Part shown: one piece after another, positions 46,300 through 59,000 of the stretch
Layout of the letters: every line of letters starts with the position of its first letter
Position numbering within the stretch: the first letter of the stretch is position 1
NCBI GenBank assembly: GCA_963669155.1
Contig: OZ022588.1
Coordinates: 7,030,679-7,094,678 of the forward strand
From: Arbacia lixula
Lineage: Eukaryota; Echinodermata; Echinoidea; Arbacioida; Arbaciidae
DNA: 64,000 bases
Reading direction: 5' to 3'
Program-made: the position numbers and the translations under genes
Notes under the pieces: generated by a model
Databases searched by the model: none
Seen by the model: only the letters and a program-made list of their open reading frames with translations
What the model was told of the DNA's origin: nothing

Positions 46300-49200
46300 C
46301 ATGTAGTTTGATGTCATGGGCCTTTTAATATCACATCATGAAGAAGGAAACAAAACATTGAGTTTGAATTAGTTCAATATTTTTTAATAAATCTGTCATA
46401 TATTAGTGTACATCCTCGGATAACAAATCACATTATTTAGTCCTTTCACTACAACATTAGAATGCGTTCTTTGCCAAACTGTACATCATCCATTTACACG
46501 TCTGATCAAGTGTATAATAGAGAAAAGTACATGTAACATGTTATCTATTTAGGCGTACAGGAAAAGACGTTTCATAAAAGTACGGTTTCAGTCACTCATA
46601 TTTCTACATTGTAGATGTATTAGTTCATTCCATAGAGCTATATTAAAGCTCTATGGTTCATTCACACAGATTGACCATTGATCCCTTCTAAATTTCCCTA
46701 CACTTTGTAAATATTTTATTATTTCATATTTCATTACAATTTCCACACATTTTTTTCTCCTTTTACATGTATCTTGTTCATGGTCTTACAGATTTTGACT
46801 GCTAAAGTTTTGTCGGCATTTGTCCCGTTTTTCTTCCTTTTTTTCTGTATAACATGAACAAGTTGGATCCGGATACAACAGTTTTGGTATCCAAATAAGG
46901 CACATTAACAAACAAACATCAAATTACTGTCAGTTATGTGATTGAATCTTTCAGCTTTCATTTTCAACAAAATTCACATGACTCTTTATGTAACGCTCCC
47001 TCAGATGTCCCTCATTTAACACTTCTTGTGTGACCCCCTAACGAAAATGCACCAATCCAAGATTTTAATCCAATACAATACTAGCAAAATGAAGTCTCTA
47101 CAGTGTTGCTTGAACTTGGCTGAAATCTTTGAAGCGATGTTTGTCTTCATGAATGAAGTAATATTATGATGTATGGCATGTACAATGTATTACTGTGTTG
47201 TTGCCATGTTCAAACATGCAGTCAATTTACACAAACAAAGGGAATGTATCACGGAATAAACATGAAAAACAATGAAAAACATGAAAAACAATACAAAATA
47301 GGAGAAGACATGTAGTTTCATATGGATTATAATGAACATACATCATTTCTATGACAGTGTACTTGATAATTGTGTGTGGTCTCATAGTACATAAAATTGT
47401 ATGTTCACTAATTTGTACAACATAGTTCCAAACAATAAACTGTAGTACTTTATGTATGCCATTCCAAAGTATATATCCTCAAACAATTGTATATTTGTAT
47501 TGTATTCAAATCATTACTAATATTACAAACCATGATAAACCAGTTTTTCAACCATATATAATATGAGAATCATGGCCAAAACATGTGAATATCCTTCAAA
47601 CTTTTCAAAAGTATGATATGATTCTTCCAAATAGTGATACATGTCTGATGTATTGATTCACCAGGAATAAACACTAACATTTTAAACAAGGTTAGAAGTG
47701 AGATCAGTCATAACATAACATCACCTTTTCATTTTAGATCTAATGATCCAGTCGTCATTCATGTTTTAAAAAAATATACATTTCCTTTACTTAAACAATG
47801 ATAAAATAATGTTGTTATCAATTCCATTCCATATAAAACGTACTACACATTTCAGACATAGTACTGATTGTAGATTGAACTGCATTCCGTAACACGTAAA
47901 ATCAGCAGCATCAATCTCCTGGAATTGCCTTTCAACTCTCCTTGAACAAGTTAAAATTAATAGAAATTCAAAGAAATATTACCAAATACAGGCTTTTCAT
48001 GATGAAAGTTCAAATTCCACAATATTTCTTATTCAATCTTTTTATTTCACTTTAATTTTATGTTCAATAAGAAGAAATACAATTCTGCGCTTCATAAAAC
48101 AGAAGTTTAAAGACCTAAAATTGGATCAGATCTAGAGGACCTATTTACAAAGTTTTTCAAAAGTAATATTAAGAGAAATCAATTCTGAGCAATAACACAT
48201 TAATGGGTTAAATCAGAAGAAAATGTTTTATTTTTCATTGATGTTGCTTCATTGCAGCAATGTATAGATTTCCACCTCACATATGTTAGATATTTGTAGT
48301 TAAAAAAAGGGTTTTAGCAAAAAGAACATATTTTCAAGAATAAATTGTTCATTTTTTAATAAATTGAGATTGTGGTTACTGTGGCCCAGCAACATTTTGA
48401 ATGGAAAGGTTACACATATAGATATCTATCATTTACATATGAGAATAACAATAGTTTGACATCTTAAGTGACAATGAGCTCATTTGGTCCTTTCTTTTTT
48501 AACCAACATCCCAAGCACACATTTACACATGTCCATGTGTATTCAATGAAAATGTTGCAGGTCTTGATCTAGGTTAATAAATGCCTTGTGTTAGCATGAA
48601 AACTGCCGCCTGTGTGTTATATGCAAATTAATAGTGCAAAAATGTATCCTTGATTCAGAAAAGGCGAGCTCAATTGGTGCATTCAATCTCCTACAAATGA
48701 TAAACAATTCTGTAGATATTCCTGTATGTATAGGGGTAAGGCTATGATGGACCCGTAGCGATATGAATACACTACGTCATATCATATCCTTGGTGATGAA
48801 ACTTTTTATCAAGCAAAGTTCTATGATAGATGCGGTCTCCATGGTGACATTCATTCAATATATTGAAGCTAGTAGTGAGTTTTCTTCCATGACAGGAAGC
48901 AAACACGCAGACTGCATGAACAATGAAGAATCAATGTCTTCATCATTTCAGTGCATTGTCTAAAAAAATTTGATTTACAACATACCATATTTTGGGTAGC
49001 ATGAGACGTGAATGAGCTGATGAGGGGTAAATAAAGCAAAGAGCAACCACATTTTCGCTGATTAATATGTCCACCCGTTCACTCAATTGCTTGGTTAGTC
49101 TGGTTCAATCATATTCCGGCAGATAACACGATCTAGTTTGAACATTTCTCAAGACAAATATAATCAAGAATACTGATAAGGGCAAAGCGAAAATGGCTAA

Positions 49201-50026
49201 ACTAGTGCATCCTTTCCACGCTCACATTGCTTTAAAGAAAGCATTTGGGATTATCCTTTCTTTATTTTTTACACAATGCACACATTCTCCCCATTGCATT
49301 CACATCGAATGTAACTAAATTCCTCTTTTGACACATATTATCATTAATTATGTGCCATACACATACTATATATATAATGGCAGATCCAAAACAATCATCC
49401 TCTACCCTTCACTAGTAAAGCAAAGCAGATTCGGTGAAGCATTTTGAAAAATTCGGATAAACGCCACTATAAGTACAGAATATGTGCAGCAAAATGTGAT
49501 AAGACTATCTCTTATGTATAAAATTCTTACTTGTATCCATTGCAAGTTTAACGCATACAAATCCATATGAAATCATCCTGATATTACATTGCCATTACAT
49601 CACATTTGTGTCAGCTTGTTTGTAATAGTAGTTTATCCATCAAGTAAGTCAAACAATAAAGTGTTTTTATTACTGGGTATAATAGTTCATCCACAGTTTA
49701 CTTAGTAACACACATATTAAAGTGCCACGCCCACATCTCCCTTCCAGCTTATTGCAAAGAAGCAGTTCTCAGCACAAATCATCTACGTTCCAGGAGACTT
49801 ACCATGTCAAGTGTCAAAGTGTTTCAGGTCTTCAAGACAACTTAGGCAAAGCAAGTGCGCACAATTGTTTCATTTTTAATCAACTGGCCAGCAGACCACA
49901 TTGTTCTAAGCTGCACCACCCTTTAATACTTTAATAGTATTACACATATTAGTATTGCAACAAACAAGATCGAAATCTGGATTAAGGCAGGGATTAGGAT
50001 TAGGCTGTCGTGAATCAATCTGGAGA
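46300..50026. other. AT-rich intergenic DNA / possible FKBP15 3' UTR
   Basis: No convincing ORF, array or hairpin. A minus-strand AATAAA at 49656-49661 would end the FKBP15 3' UTR about 370 bases after the stop; further hexamers lie lower (for example near 49,262). Confidence 0.5.
49656..49661 (-). terminator. Candidate FKBP15 poly(A) signal
   Basis: AATAAA on the minus strand, 366 bases past the FKBP15 stop. Confidence 0.35.
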
Positions 50027-50098
50027 TCAGCTGAACCAATCCAGATCGTCATCATTGTCATCCCCAAAGAGTGGAGGTGGAGGGCCTGGCTTGAATGG
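50027..50098 (-). CDS. FKBP15: FKBP15 last coding exon
   Basis: PFKPGPPPPLFGDDNDDDLD, WFS, stop at 50027-50029. Matches the human C-terminus PPPTPLFGDDDDDDDIDWLG. Acceptor TCTCACAG. Confidence 0.95.
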   Translation of the reverse strand, partial: PFKPGPPPPLFGDDNDDDLDWFS

Positions 50099-53000
50099 CT
50101 GTGAGAAAAACAAACACGGACAGACACATTTGGTAACAAATACAAGGGAGAAAAGCCATAAACTAGGAACTTCTGACACAGGTTTTTATCATGTTTATAA
50201 TGGTAGAATTATATGAAAATAACATGACAACTATATTGTCAAGTTTACCAGGCCAGTCTTAACTAGAGCAATCCAACTGCTACACAGTTAATGTATGCCT
50301 CCACCTTTATGTCAGCTTTATCTGGTTTGAATGGTTAATCTACATGCATATCTTCTATTTCAATGTTGAAATGGGACCACAGAGTTCCTAATTATTGCCA
50401 AAGTTCATTCACCTTTGACTTCTTATCTAATCTCTAAATAGTGATCCAGCTCCATACCATGTCTGGTTGGGATTGGTTCATAGTAGTTTTCAGGGGAAAA
50501 TCAAATATTTTGGCCATTTTTGACAATTTTGGGAAAAGTTCATTGATCTCTGACCCCTGAATTATTTGACCTCAATATTCATTTAACTTCATCCCTGACA
50601 GTGATCCATTGCTGTACCACATTGGGTAACAATTGGACCATTATATTTCTAGTTATTACCAAAAAACATCATCATCATCAAACTCCATTCCTTTCTGTCT
50701 CCAGTCATTCTAGGCCATGTCCCAAAAAAAAACATCACTTTGGGGCAATTTTGGCAAAGTTCATTGACAAATCTGCATCCCTGACCTATATCTGTGCTTT
50801 CATTCTAAAAATTCCATATTAATCAGGATCATGTTTTCCATGAAAAATCAACTCTTTTTGTACCACTGCTGTGTTGTTGAATCTTGCCTGACACGGAAAG
50901 GGGTTAGCCGCTATGAAACCAAGAGCTGGTACAAACTTACATCATCTTCTTCCACAGTTTTCTTGGCGGTGGTCTTTGCTGGTGTCGGCTTCTTCTTCTC
51001 CACTTTCTTCTTTGTCACGGGGATGGAGAAGAGGTTATCGTCATCGTCGTCATCACCGAAGATGCCGCTACTACAGGGGATGATAACAAACAGGAGGAGA
51101 AACAGAGTAGAAATAGATGTGACAATAGATATGAGTGAGCTCATATTGGTTATATCAGCTGTTGAACCAGGATTTAAAAAGAGGGAGATCCAGACAGCAA
51201 ATTTGTAAATAAAGGGGGGTGCAGACTAAAATTCTCTTGGATATTGAGTACTTGCTTTTCACAGAGCTGCTAACAAGTTCCAAAAGCAATCACATTTGAA
51301 TCCACATAATGTGCATTTTTGTTTAAGCCTTAGATTATCACTGCATGAAAATAGTTCATTGCTTCACTATTTCTGCTGGTTTTATATGATTAATGAATTC
51401 ATTGCACATTTCACAGTATTTGTACTGGTATACACCTAGACTGGCTTCTAGGCTGTCGGACATTTCTCGCCTCAACTAGTCCAAAAAGAATTAAGTACTC
51501 ATAAGATTAGTCTCTTGAGAAGAATTTGAGAATGATTTATATGGCAGCTGGACCCCTTTATCAAATACATGTGTAGGTTGGTTTAGGTGCCTCGTCAAAA
51601 CATGTTGACCATCTCCGCCGCATCGTTTAGCCAATAGAACGGACTTCCATCTTTCCTGAATAGCGGTCCAAAGGTTGAAAAGACCACAAAGGCTAACGTT
51701 CCAATCATAGTCCATCCGGTCTTTTGGTTCATTCCGCCGTGTTGTATCATGATAGTATCATAGCGTGGAGACCTTAGAAGAAGATCCTAGAAGGGTCCAT
51801 GATTTTAATTAGTTAAAGGACTGCAGGCATCTTTTGAACAAGCCATTCGAGCCATTCATAGAAGAGATCACACATGGAATTCCCACATATAACCACAGTG
51901 TTTTGTGTCTTGAATTTTTGACAAGACGCCTTAGAAATGCCTAACAGCCCGGTGGACGCCAAGCTCTTTACATGAACTTGGGTGACTCAACATTCAAGTA
52001 AGATGCAGGTCGTCTTTACCTGATGTCTTCCTTCTTGGTCTTGGACTTCTTGCTGAAATCCTCGTCATCCTCGGGGGGCAGCTCTGGGGGCAGTTCAGGG
52101 GGTTCTCTGTCAGGCACGGTGGGGAGGGGGTCAGGGGCTGCACTGCCCCCAACCTTCTTCTCACTCTCTTTCTCCTCCTCCTCCTCCTCCTCCTCCTCTT
52201 CTTCTTCAACATCTTCTGGTGGGTCTTGTGGTGAGAATGGGTCTGGCTCGTCATCATCCTTGCAAAAAAAGAAAAGGCAAAACGATGTGAAATTACCATT
52301 CATATAAAGCAATCATCAGCTTCTCCTGTATGACACCATCAATGCCTGGAATATATCGCTGCTTTCTGGTTGCTTTCTTTATTTCCTCTCCTTGCTCTCT
52401 TTTGCTCAGTCACATCGTTCCCTCGAGTTCACTCACAAAAATAAATGGTACTTCAGTAATCCCCCTTCAACAAAAGCCGCCATCAACTGCAGCAACATGA
52501 ACAAAAGAACACAGGGTAAACGATTTTTAAATAACTTGCCTTACACTACTGGCAGTACTAGTTAACCAGGTGCTGCGCATCACTCCGCACACCACTCCTG
52601 ATGAAACTGACCCAAATCAACTCAAGCTACAAATATATCCAGAGACCACGCACTTTCAACCACTTCACTTAATTCTAAAGACGACCTCAACCCTCAAACT
52701 TAACTTCTACTAAATTTTTAGAATCCATTTGGTTACACAGCTTGGGAGGTATCCCACCCCATTTTGCACCATTTGATTATGATGGATGATACAGTAAAGA
52801 TAGTTTGACTGGCATGGATCAAATATGCATTATACGTTGAAACTTAAGTAACAGTAAGTAAATACTTGATCTGCTCAGTACCAATCAGTCACAGTCCCAT
52901 GTCAATTACAACATGGTTTATTACCTATGGGACTGAGAGAGTGAAATGCAATGTTCTCACCTCCTCCTCCTCCTCCTGGTTCCCTCCCATGTCGAGTCCA

Positions 53001-56000
53001 TCTGGCAGGTCGGGAATGTTGCTCAGAGCTCGGGGCTTGTCTCCTGTCTCCAGGGCAACCGCATCACCTCCACGCTGCTCCTCCTGTACCTCCTCCTCGT
53101 CATGATCATGGGCCGGTGGGGTTGGCTGAGGGGGCCCCTGGGGGGGTTCTGGGGGTAGCTCAGGTGGACCCTCCACATGAATGACAGGAACATCGGCTGA
53201 GGGTGGGGTGGGAAGGGGTAAAAGAAGAGACAAAGGAAGTACGTTTAACCAAGGATGTTTAAGTTACGTGGAGTACCATCAGCCATTTAATTAATGTACA
53301 TTCATTGTACTCTCCTCCTAGTCACAAAAGAATGCTTTACAAAGAGTGTCAATTTCACAATGTTCCGCATGATAGTCCATTTTAAAGTTGCTGGAAACTG
53401 TACTTTTAGAAAAGTAACATGACAAATGTGCCAAGCCACGCCAAATATAGTATTTTCATCTAGAAAAATATTTTGTGTCCACTTGTACTCATTAACTACA
53501 TAACAAGCACTTAGTAACAAAATTAAGAGTTCATCAGCGAAAGCTGAAATGTATGCATGTATAGAAATATGAATGACCTATTGTAAAATCCAGGTGGACA
53601 TAATGCAATCACATATGCATCATTATTGTTAAGAGCAGCTGCTAGTCATGAATATTGAGTGAAGGCTTCAAACCTTGTTCAAAGGGATGGATATCCATTT
53701 CTTAAAAAAAATCACTGGTCTAACCTTTTGTACGCGAGACACAAACACATAAATTTCTTGGAGCTTTGCAGAGACTCTCAGAAGAGGGTATAGATTGTGA
53801 AAGGAGGAGAGAGCTTTGTCTTCCTACTTGATTACACAATCAGTGGATACCCTTGACAATAAGTCAGTTTGTAGTTACACTATGGTTAGACAATCCACTG
53901 AATCAAATACCACTAGAATGCAGACTGGGATTTGATCATGAAGCTGTGATGGGTGATGGATGTTATTACATGTTACAGCGTCCCATAATAACAATACAAG
54001 CAGGTTCACACGGTGGAACATTCCTTCACTACCTTCTCAGAGCTGAATAGCTGTTCTCATATCTGCATGATGATGGATATGATCGTGGATGATCATCTAT
54101 TGCATTTCCATTTAACTTTGTGAGCAATAATCTGCTCATGCGCACATTGCAACTAGGAAGTTGCTTATTCCGACTTTTTTTTGTTACCTTCATCATCTTC
54201 CTCCTCAGCAGACCAGAAGTCATCATCCTCGTCTTTCTTGGAGTCCTTCTGGCTGTCTTCATCGTCTTCATCATCCACATCAACCTGATCTTCAGTGTCT
54301 CCTCCTCCTCCCTGCTCCTCCTTCACCTGCTCCTCCTCCCTTCCCTGACCACTGCCTTCTGTCTGTTCTGCAGGTGTGTCAACCTTTGTCACCAGCTCTG
54401 GTTTCTCATCCTGCACTTCCGCTTCAACTTCTTCAATCTGTTCTTCCTTCTTCTCTTCTTCTTTCATATCCTTTTCAGCTCCTTCACTTCCACCGTCAAT
54501 GGCAGTGACTATTGCTGGAGAGCTAGCTTCTGTTGTCTGCATTCTTGGTACTACTTCTTCTTCCTTCTTCTCCTCCTCCTCCTCCTCTCCATCATCTGCT
54601 TCTTCATCTTCCTCTTCCTCGCTCTCTCTATCCTTCAGAGGAGCAGCAGCAGCTTCAGGCTGCCGTACGGATTCAACCACTTGCTCTTCCACCCTCTGGA
54701 TGGACTCTTTAACCACAGGTGCCTTAGGTGCTTCAGAAGATTTTCCAGAGGGAGGGGCAGATTTTACTGGCATAGCAGCCTCCACTTTGGGGGCACTTTT
54801 CTTTGGTGGCGTCTTCACTGCAACCTCCTCCTCTGTAAAATAAAATGAAAAACAAATATGATATGCAACTACCAGGACTAACAAAATTATACAGCAACAT
54901 TTTCCTTTATATCTCAGGAATAGATGAAGTACAAATTGTTTAGATAGCTTAAAGTTTTTCATCATATTTTATAAAATGCTTCTGAAATTTTGTATGATGG
55001 CAAAACTGAATGTTATCTAAACATATTTGTTTTGTAACGGCCATTTGATTTATTACAATACAGAACTTCTTTTGAAATAGTGTTCAGAATAATGGAATTT
55101 TGTTCCCTAACTTTTCACATCAAGCATTACAAATAGATATATAAGGACGGTCCCACCATACATGTAGTGTTTACACATTTATACAGGCAGTTAGTATTAC
55201 CAATTCATTGCTATTTTGTGGTCTTAGGCGTAAACATGCTTTATACCCAAATTTTATCTCACATGTACTCTACTCAAAATGTTACCATTTAAGTGAAGGA
55301 CAAATAAATGCAGTAATAAATTTCATGCTTTGCCGTAACTTACTATCATGAGAAGAGAAAATTAGCTTTAAAGGGAATATACTATACTGGGAGGACAAAA
55401 AGCCTTCAAAAGGGTGACCATGAGCAATCTTCTTACCAATGGTCTTAAATGCATCTATTGTCCATTTTAGAAACTTAGAAATGGAAAGTTATTTGCCCTC
55501 AAATGATCCACATTTGGAGTAATTAGTGATTAAATCACAAATGCTCATAATATTTGGCCCAAGCAATTTTTGTCTTCCCAGTACAGTATATTCGCTTTAA
55601 TGAAATGCTACCAATCATTGTTAGTTCAAAACAATATAGCTTAGTGCAATATGTAAACTACTAAAAGTGTACCTTCTTCTTCCTCCGATTCATCCTCTTC
55701 TTCTTCTTCATCCTCCTCCTCTTCACTCTCTTCATCTTCCTCTTCATCGTCTTCATTTTCAGCTTTCTTGGCTGCAGATTTCACTACTTTTATCATGGTT
55801 TCCTGTTGAAATATAAAAATAAAAAGAACACAAGTCAGCTAAATGTAAATGACAGAAAAGCAGAAAAAGGAGAATAAAAACCGAGAAAATCTTGATGAAA
55901 ATCATAACAAATCATGAAAGTTGGTAAGTTTAGATTATGAGCGATATATTAAACGCTTGCATTACCAATATCGCAGCATGACATGTATTTGCGCTAGCCA

Positions 56001-59000
56001 TTGTCTTTTTTTAACCCTTTGTGTGCCTGACTAAACGCTGCTCTGCATGGTTTATGTGTAGCACTAATGCCAAAATGCACCAATGGCACAGACAGAGTTT
56101 AACATTGCACAAGGACAACAAGCTGCAAAGTATTTACAAGGGACATCTCATACACAGGTGAATATTCCCATGAAGCTGTTTAAAGGGCATATACTGTACT
56201 GGGAAGACAAAAAACCTTCAAAAGGTGATCAAGAGCAATCTCCTTGCAAATGGTCTTAAATGAGTGTATTGTCCATTTTATAAACTTGCTGAAAGTTATT
56301 TGCCCTCAAATGATCCACACATGGAGAATGTAGTGATTATTCTCAAAATTATCAAAATGTTCGGGCCGAACGTTTTCAGGATTTGTAATCTAATCACTAA
56401 TTTCTCCACATGTTGATCATTTGAGGGCAAATAACTTCCATCAAGTTGATAAAATTGATAAAAAACTAATTTAAGACCATTTGCAAGAAGATTGCTCACG
56501 ATTACCTTTTGAAGGCTTTTTTCGTCTTCCCAGTACAGTATATTCCCTTTATCTCTTTATGAGCTTCCATCTCAGTAATACACATAGAATCCCATTGAGC
56601 AGCAATTCGTCTGGCACAGAACAAGTAAAGACCAGAAACCATTTTTTAAAAAATTTTTTTAGTTCAACCATATGGTAGGGTCCATGGTTCAACAGCCTTG
56701 CAATTCATCCAGTTCTGCTCAAACATTTCTTGTTAGCTTTTTCAAACAGAAGTCTCTTAAGGATTTAATTCTCCTTTTTAGACAATACCATGCATTGATG
56801 GACAGGCGACATGATGCACAGGGGGAGAGGGGTAGCGATTAATGGGACATGATATATGAAATAGAGAGAGCATAATGGTGAACAGAATCTGACAGGGTTA
56901 TAAATGACTAGGAAAAGTGACATGATATCACTTCATCATATAAAAATACAAGATGTCATGGGTGAAATCGTGGAGTCCAGGGGTATGGCAGTAAGAGAGA
57001 TACATGTACATCTACACATAAGATGGGGCGATGTACATGAATTGGAGAAAGTGGAAGCATATGCACAAACACAGTATGGGTTGGGAGAAAGAAGAATGAC
57101 AAAAAGGAACAAAATCAATATTACTAGACACTATGCAAGAAACAGATCAAAAATCAAACATCGGTCTGAAATATAACGAATTAAATGGGGAAGAATGCAA
57201 ATAGTCACATGCAACTTGCACAATAAAAAATATGTAATTATGCAAACCACGTTTTCATAAATTTGAATTTGTTTGTTTTAAGATAAGCACCTTCCATTCT
57301 GAAATGCATTATCAAAAGTATTGATCAGATCACATGATTCATTAATGTAAGATTATCAATAGAGAGTGTGTTCTCTACCAACAGTTCTTTGAAGTCAAAC
57401 ACACTTTGTATTCCTCAAGTAATAGAAACAAAATTACAACAATTTTGTATGAATGTATACATCTAGCTCTTGACAGAGATAAAATGATAACCCTTAATAC
57501 CAAATGCTTTATTCATCAACTTCCTACAAAATAGACTTGTGATCACGGCAGACTGTTCTACTTAAATAATGGGGGCCATCTTTATATCATTTCTGCACAT
57601 TCCCATCTAACAAATCCAATGTGTCATGCAACAATGCTATAACCGATGCGTACATGCTCCGTAGACTCAACTTGTTCCACATAGCAGTTGTAGTCCTGAC
57701 ACATGCGGCCATGCTGGTACTCACAAAACAACACCACTAAGGGTTTTCTCCACCTCACCATCCTACAGCTTTACACAGGGCCATCAGCTTAAGGGCCCTA
57801 TATGACTGGGCCTTGAAAACCCTATTGGTTTACTTCACATCTCCAAGCCAATGGTAATGAGAGAGTTACATGTAACCCTTACATTATCAGGCCTTGTAAA
57901 ACCCTATTGGCTCACTTCACATCTTCAAGCCAATGATGATAAGAGAGTTAACCCTTACATTACCAGGCCTTGAAAACCCTATTGGCTTACGACACACACA
58001 TCCATGCCAATGGTAATGAATTATCTACCAACTTTTCTTACTAGTTTGAAAGCTATAAAGAAAGACAAAATATCGCATCTCTTGTTTCTCTTTAATAAAA
58101 AAATGTTTCTTGTGGAAACCTGTACTGAAGTAACCTGGACTTTAAAGACCACTTGATCATAAAGACCAAATTTCTTGTCTCCCGTGAACGGTATTTATAT
58201 AGAGGTTTCACTGTATTCAAATAATATCCTATGTGAAGAATCTACATCATTTTAAAGTGAAGAATGTGTGTTGATATGTATCACCAAGAACTTTCTCTTA
58301 TGACTAAAATTCCCCCAGACATCCGCAATTGAGCCCAAGAGGTAAACTATGAAGTAGTATATGTGTTTCATGCATCATTTGAATTTAATGTCAATCTTCA
58401 CCCTACTCTGACTTTTCATTACTTTTTCTATTGAAGTGTCTCGCGACTATTGAGAACGAGTTTGAAAAACATCGAACACCATGTTCAAAGGTTACGCAAC
58501 ATTATGAAGTCACATGTCAGACCAAAATCTGACAAAAAGTGAGATTTCTCAGTCAAAACCTGTTCTTAAAAAGGCTAGTCAGAAAAGGGTTAAGTTTAAC
58601 AGTTTATTGATTGGGGCTCTATGGGGTTGTTATTGTGGTCCATGTAATGTTTGATAGAACTTGGTCATGTTGACATAAGGGCTACATGTCCACTGAATTT
58701 GGTATGGAGATCATTATAATGCATCCGTACGACCAAACTGAAATATATGTTGTATGAATAATGATCCGCAAACAACAGATGGTGAATAGACATATTGACA
58801 ACAATAGATACATGTAGTTGCAGTTAACAAAAAGATGACTTGTGTTGATAGACACATGTAGATAGATATTATGATATAGATATGGATAAATATATAGGGA
58901 TATTGAACGGGAGGTGGATAATTAGGTGGATAGGTACATGTAGATAGATGGATACATGTAGATACCTGTAGACACAAATACTGTGGATATAGATATTAGG

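Noticed and set aside
54120..54848. 242-residue plus-strand ORF rich in Leu/Phe that looks membrane-like
   Set aside because: Antisense reading of the Glu/Lys-rich FKBP15 acidic exon; antisense of GAA/GAG always gives Phe/Leu.
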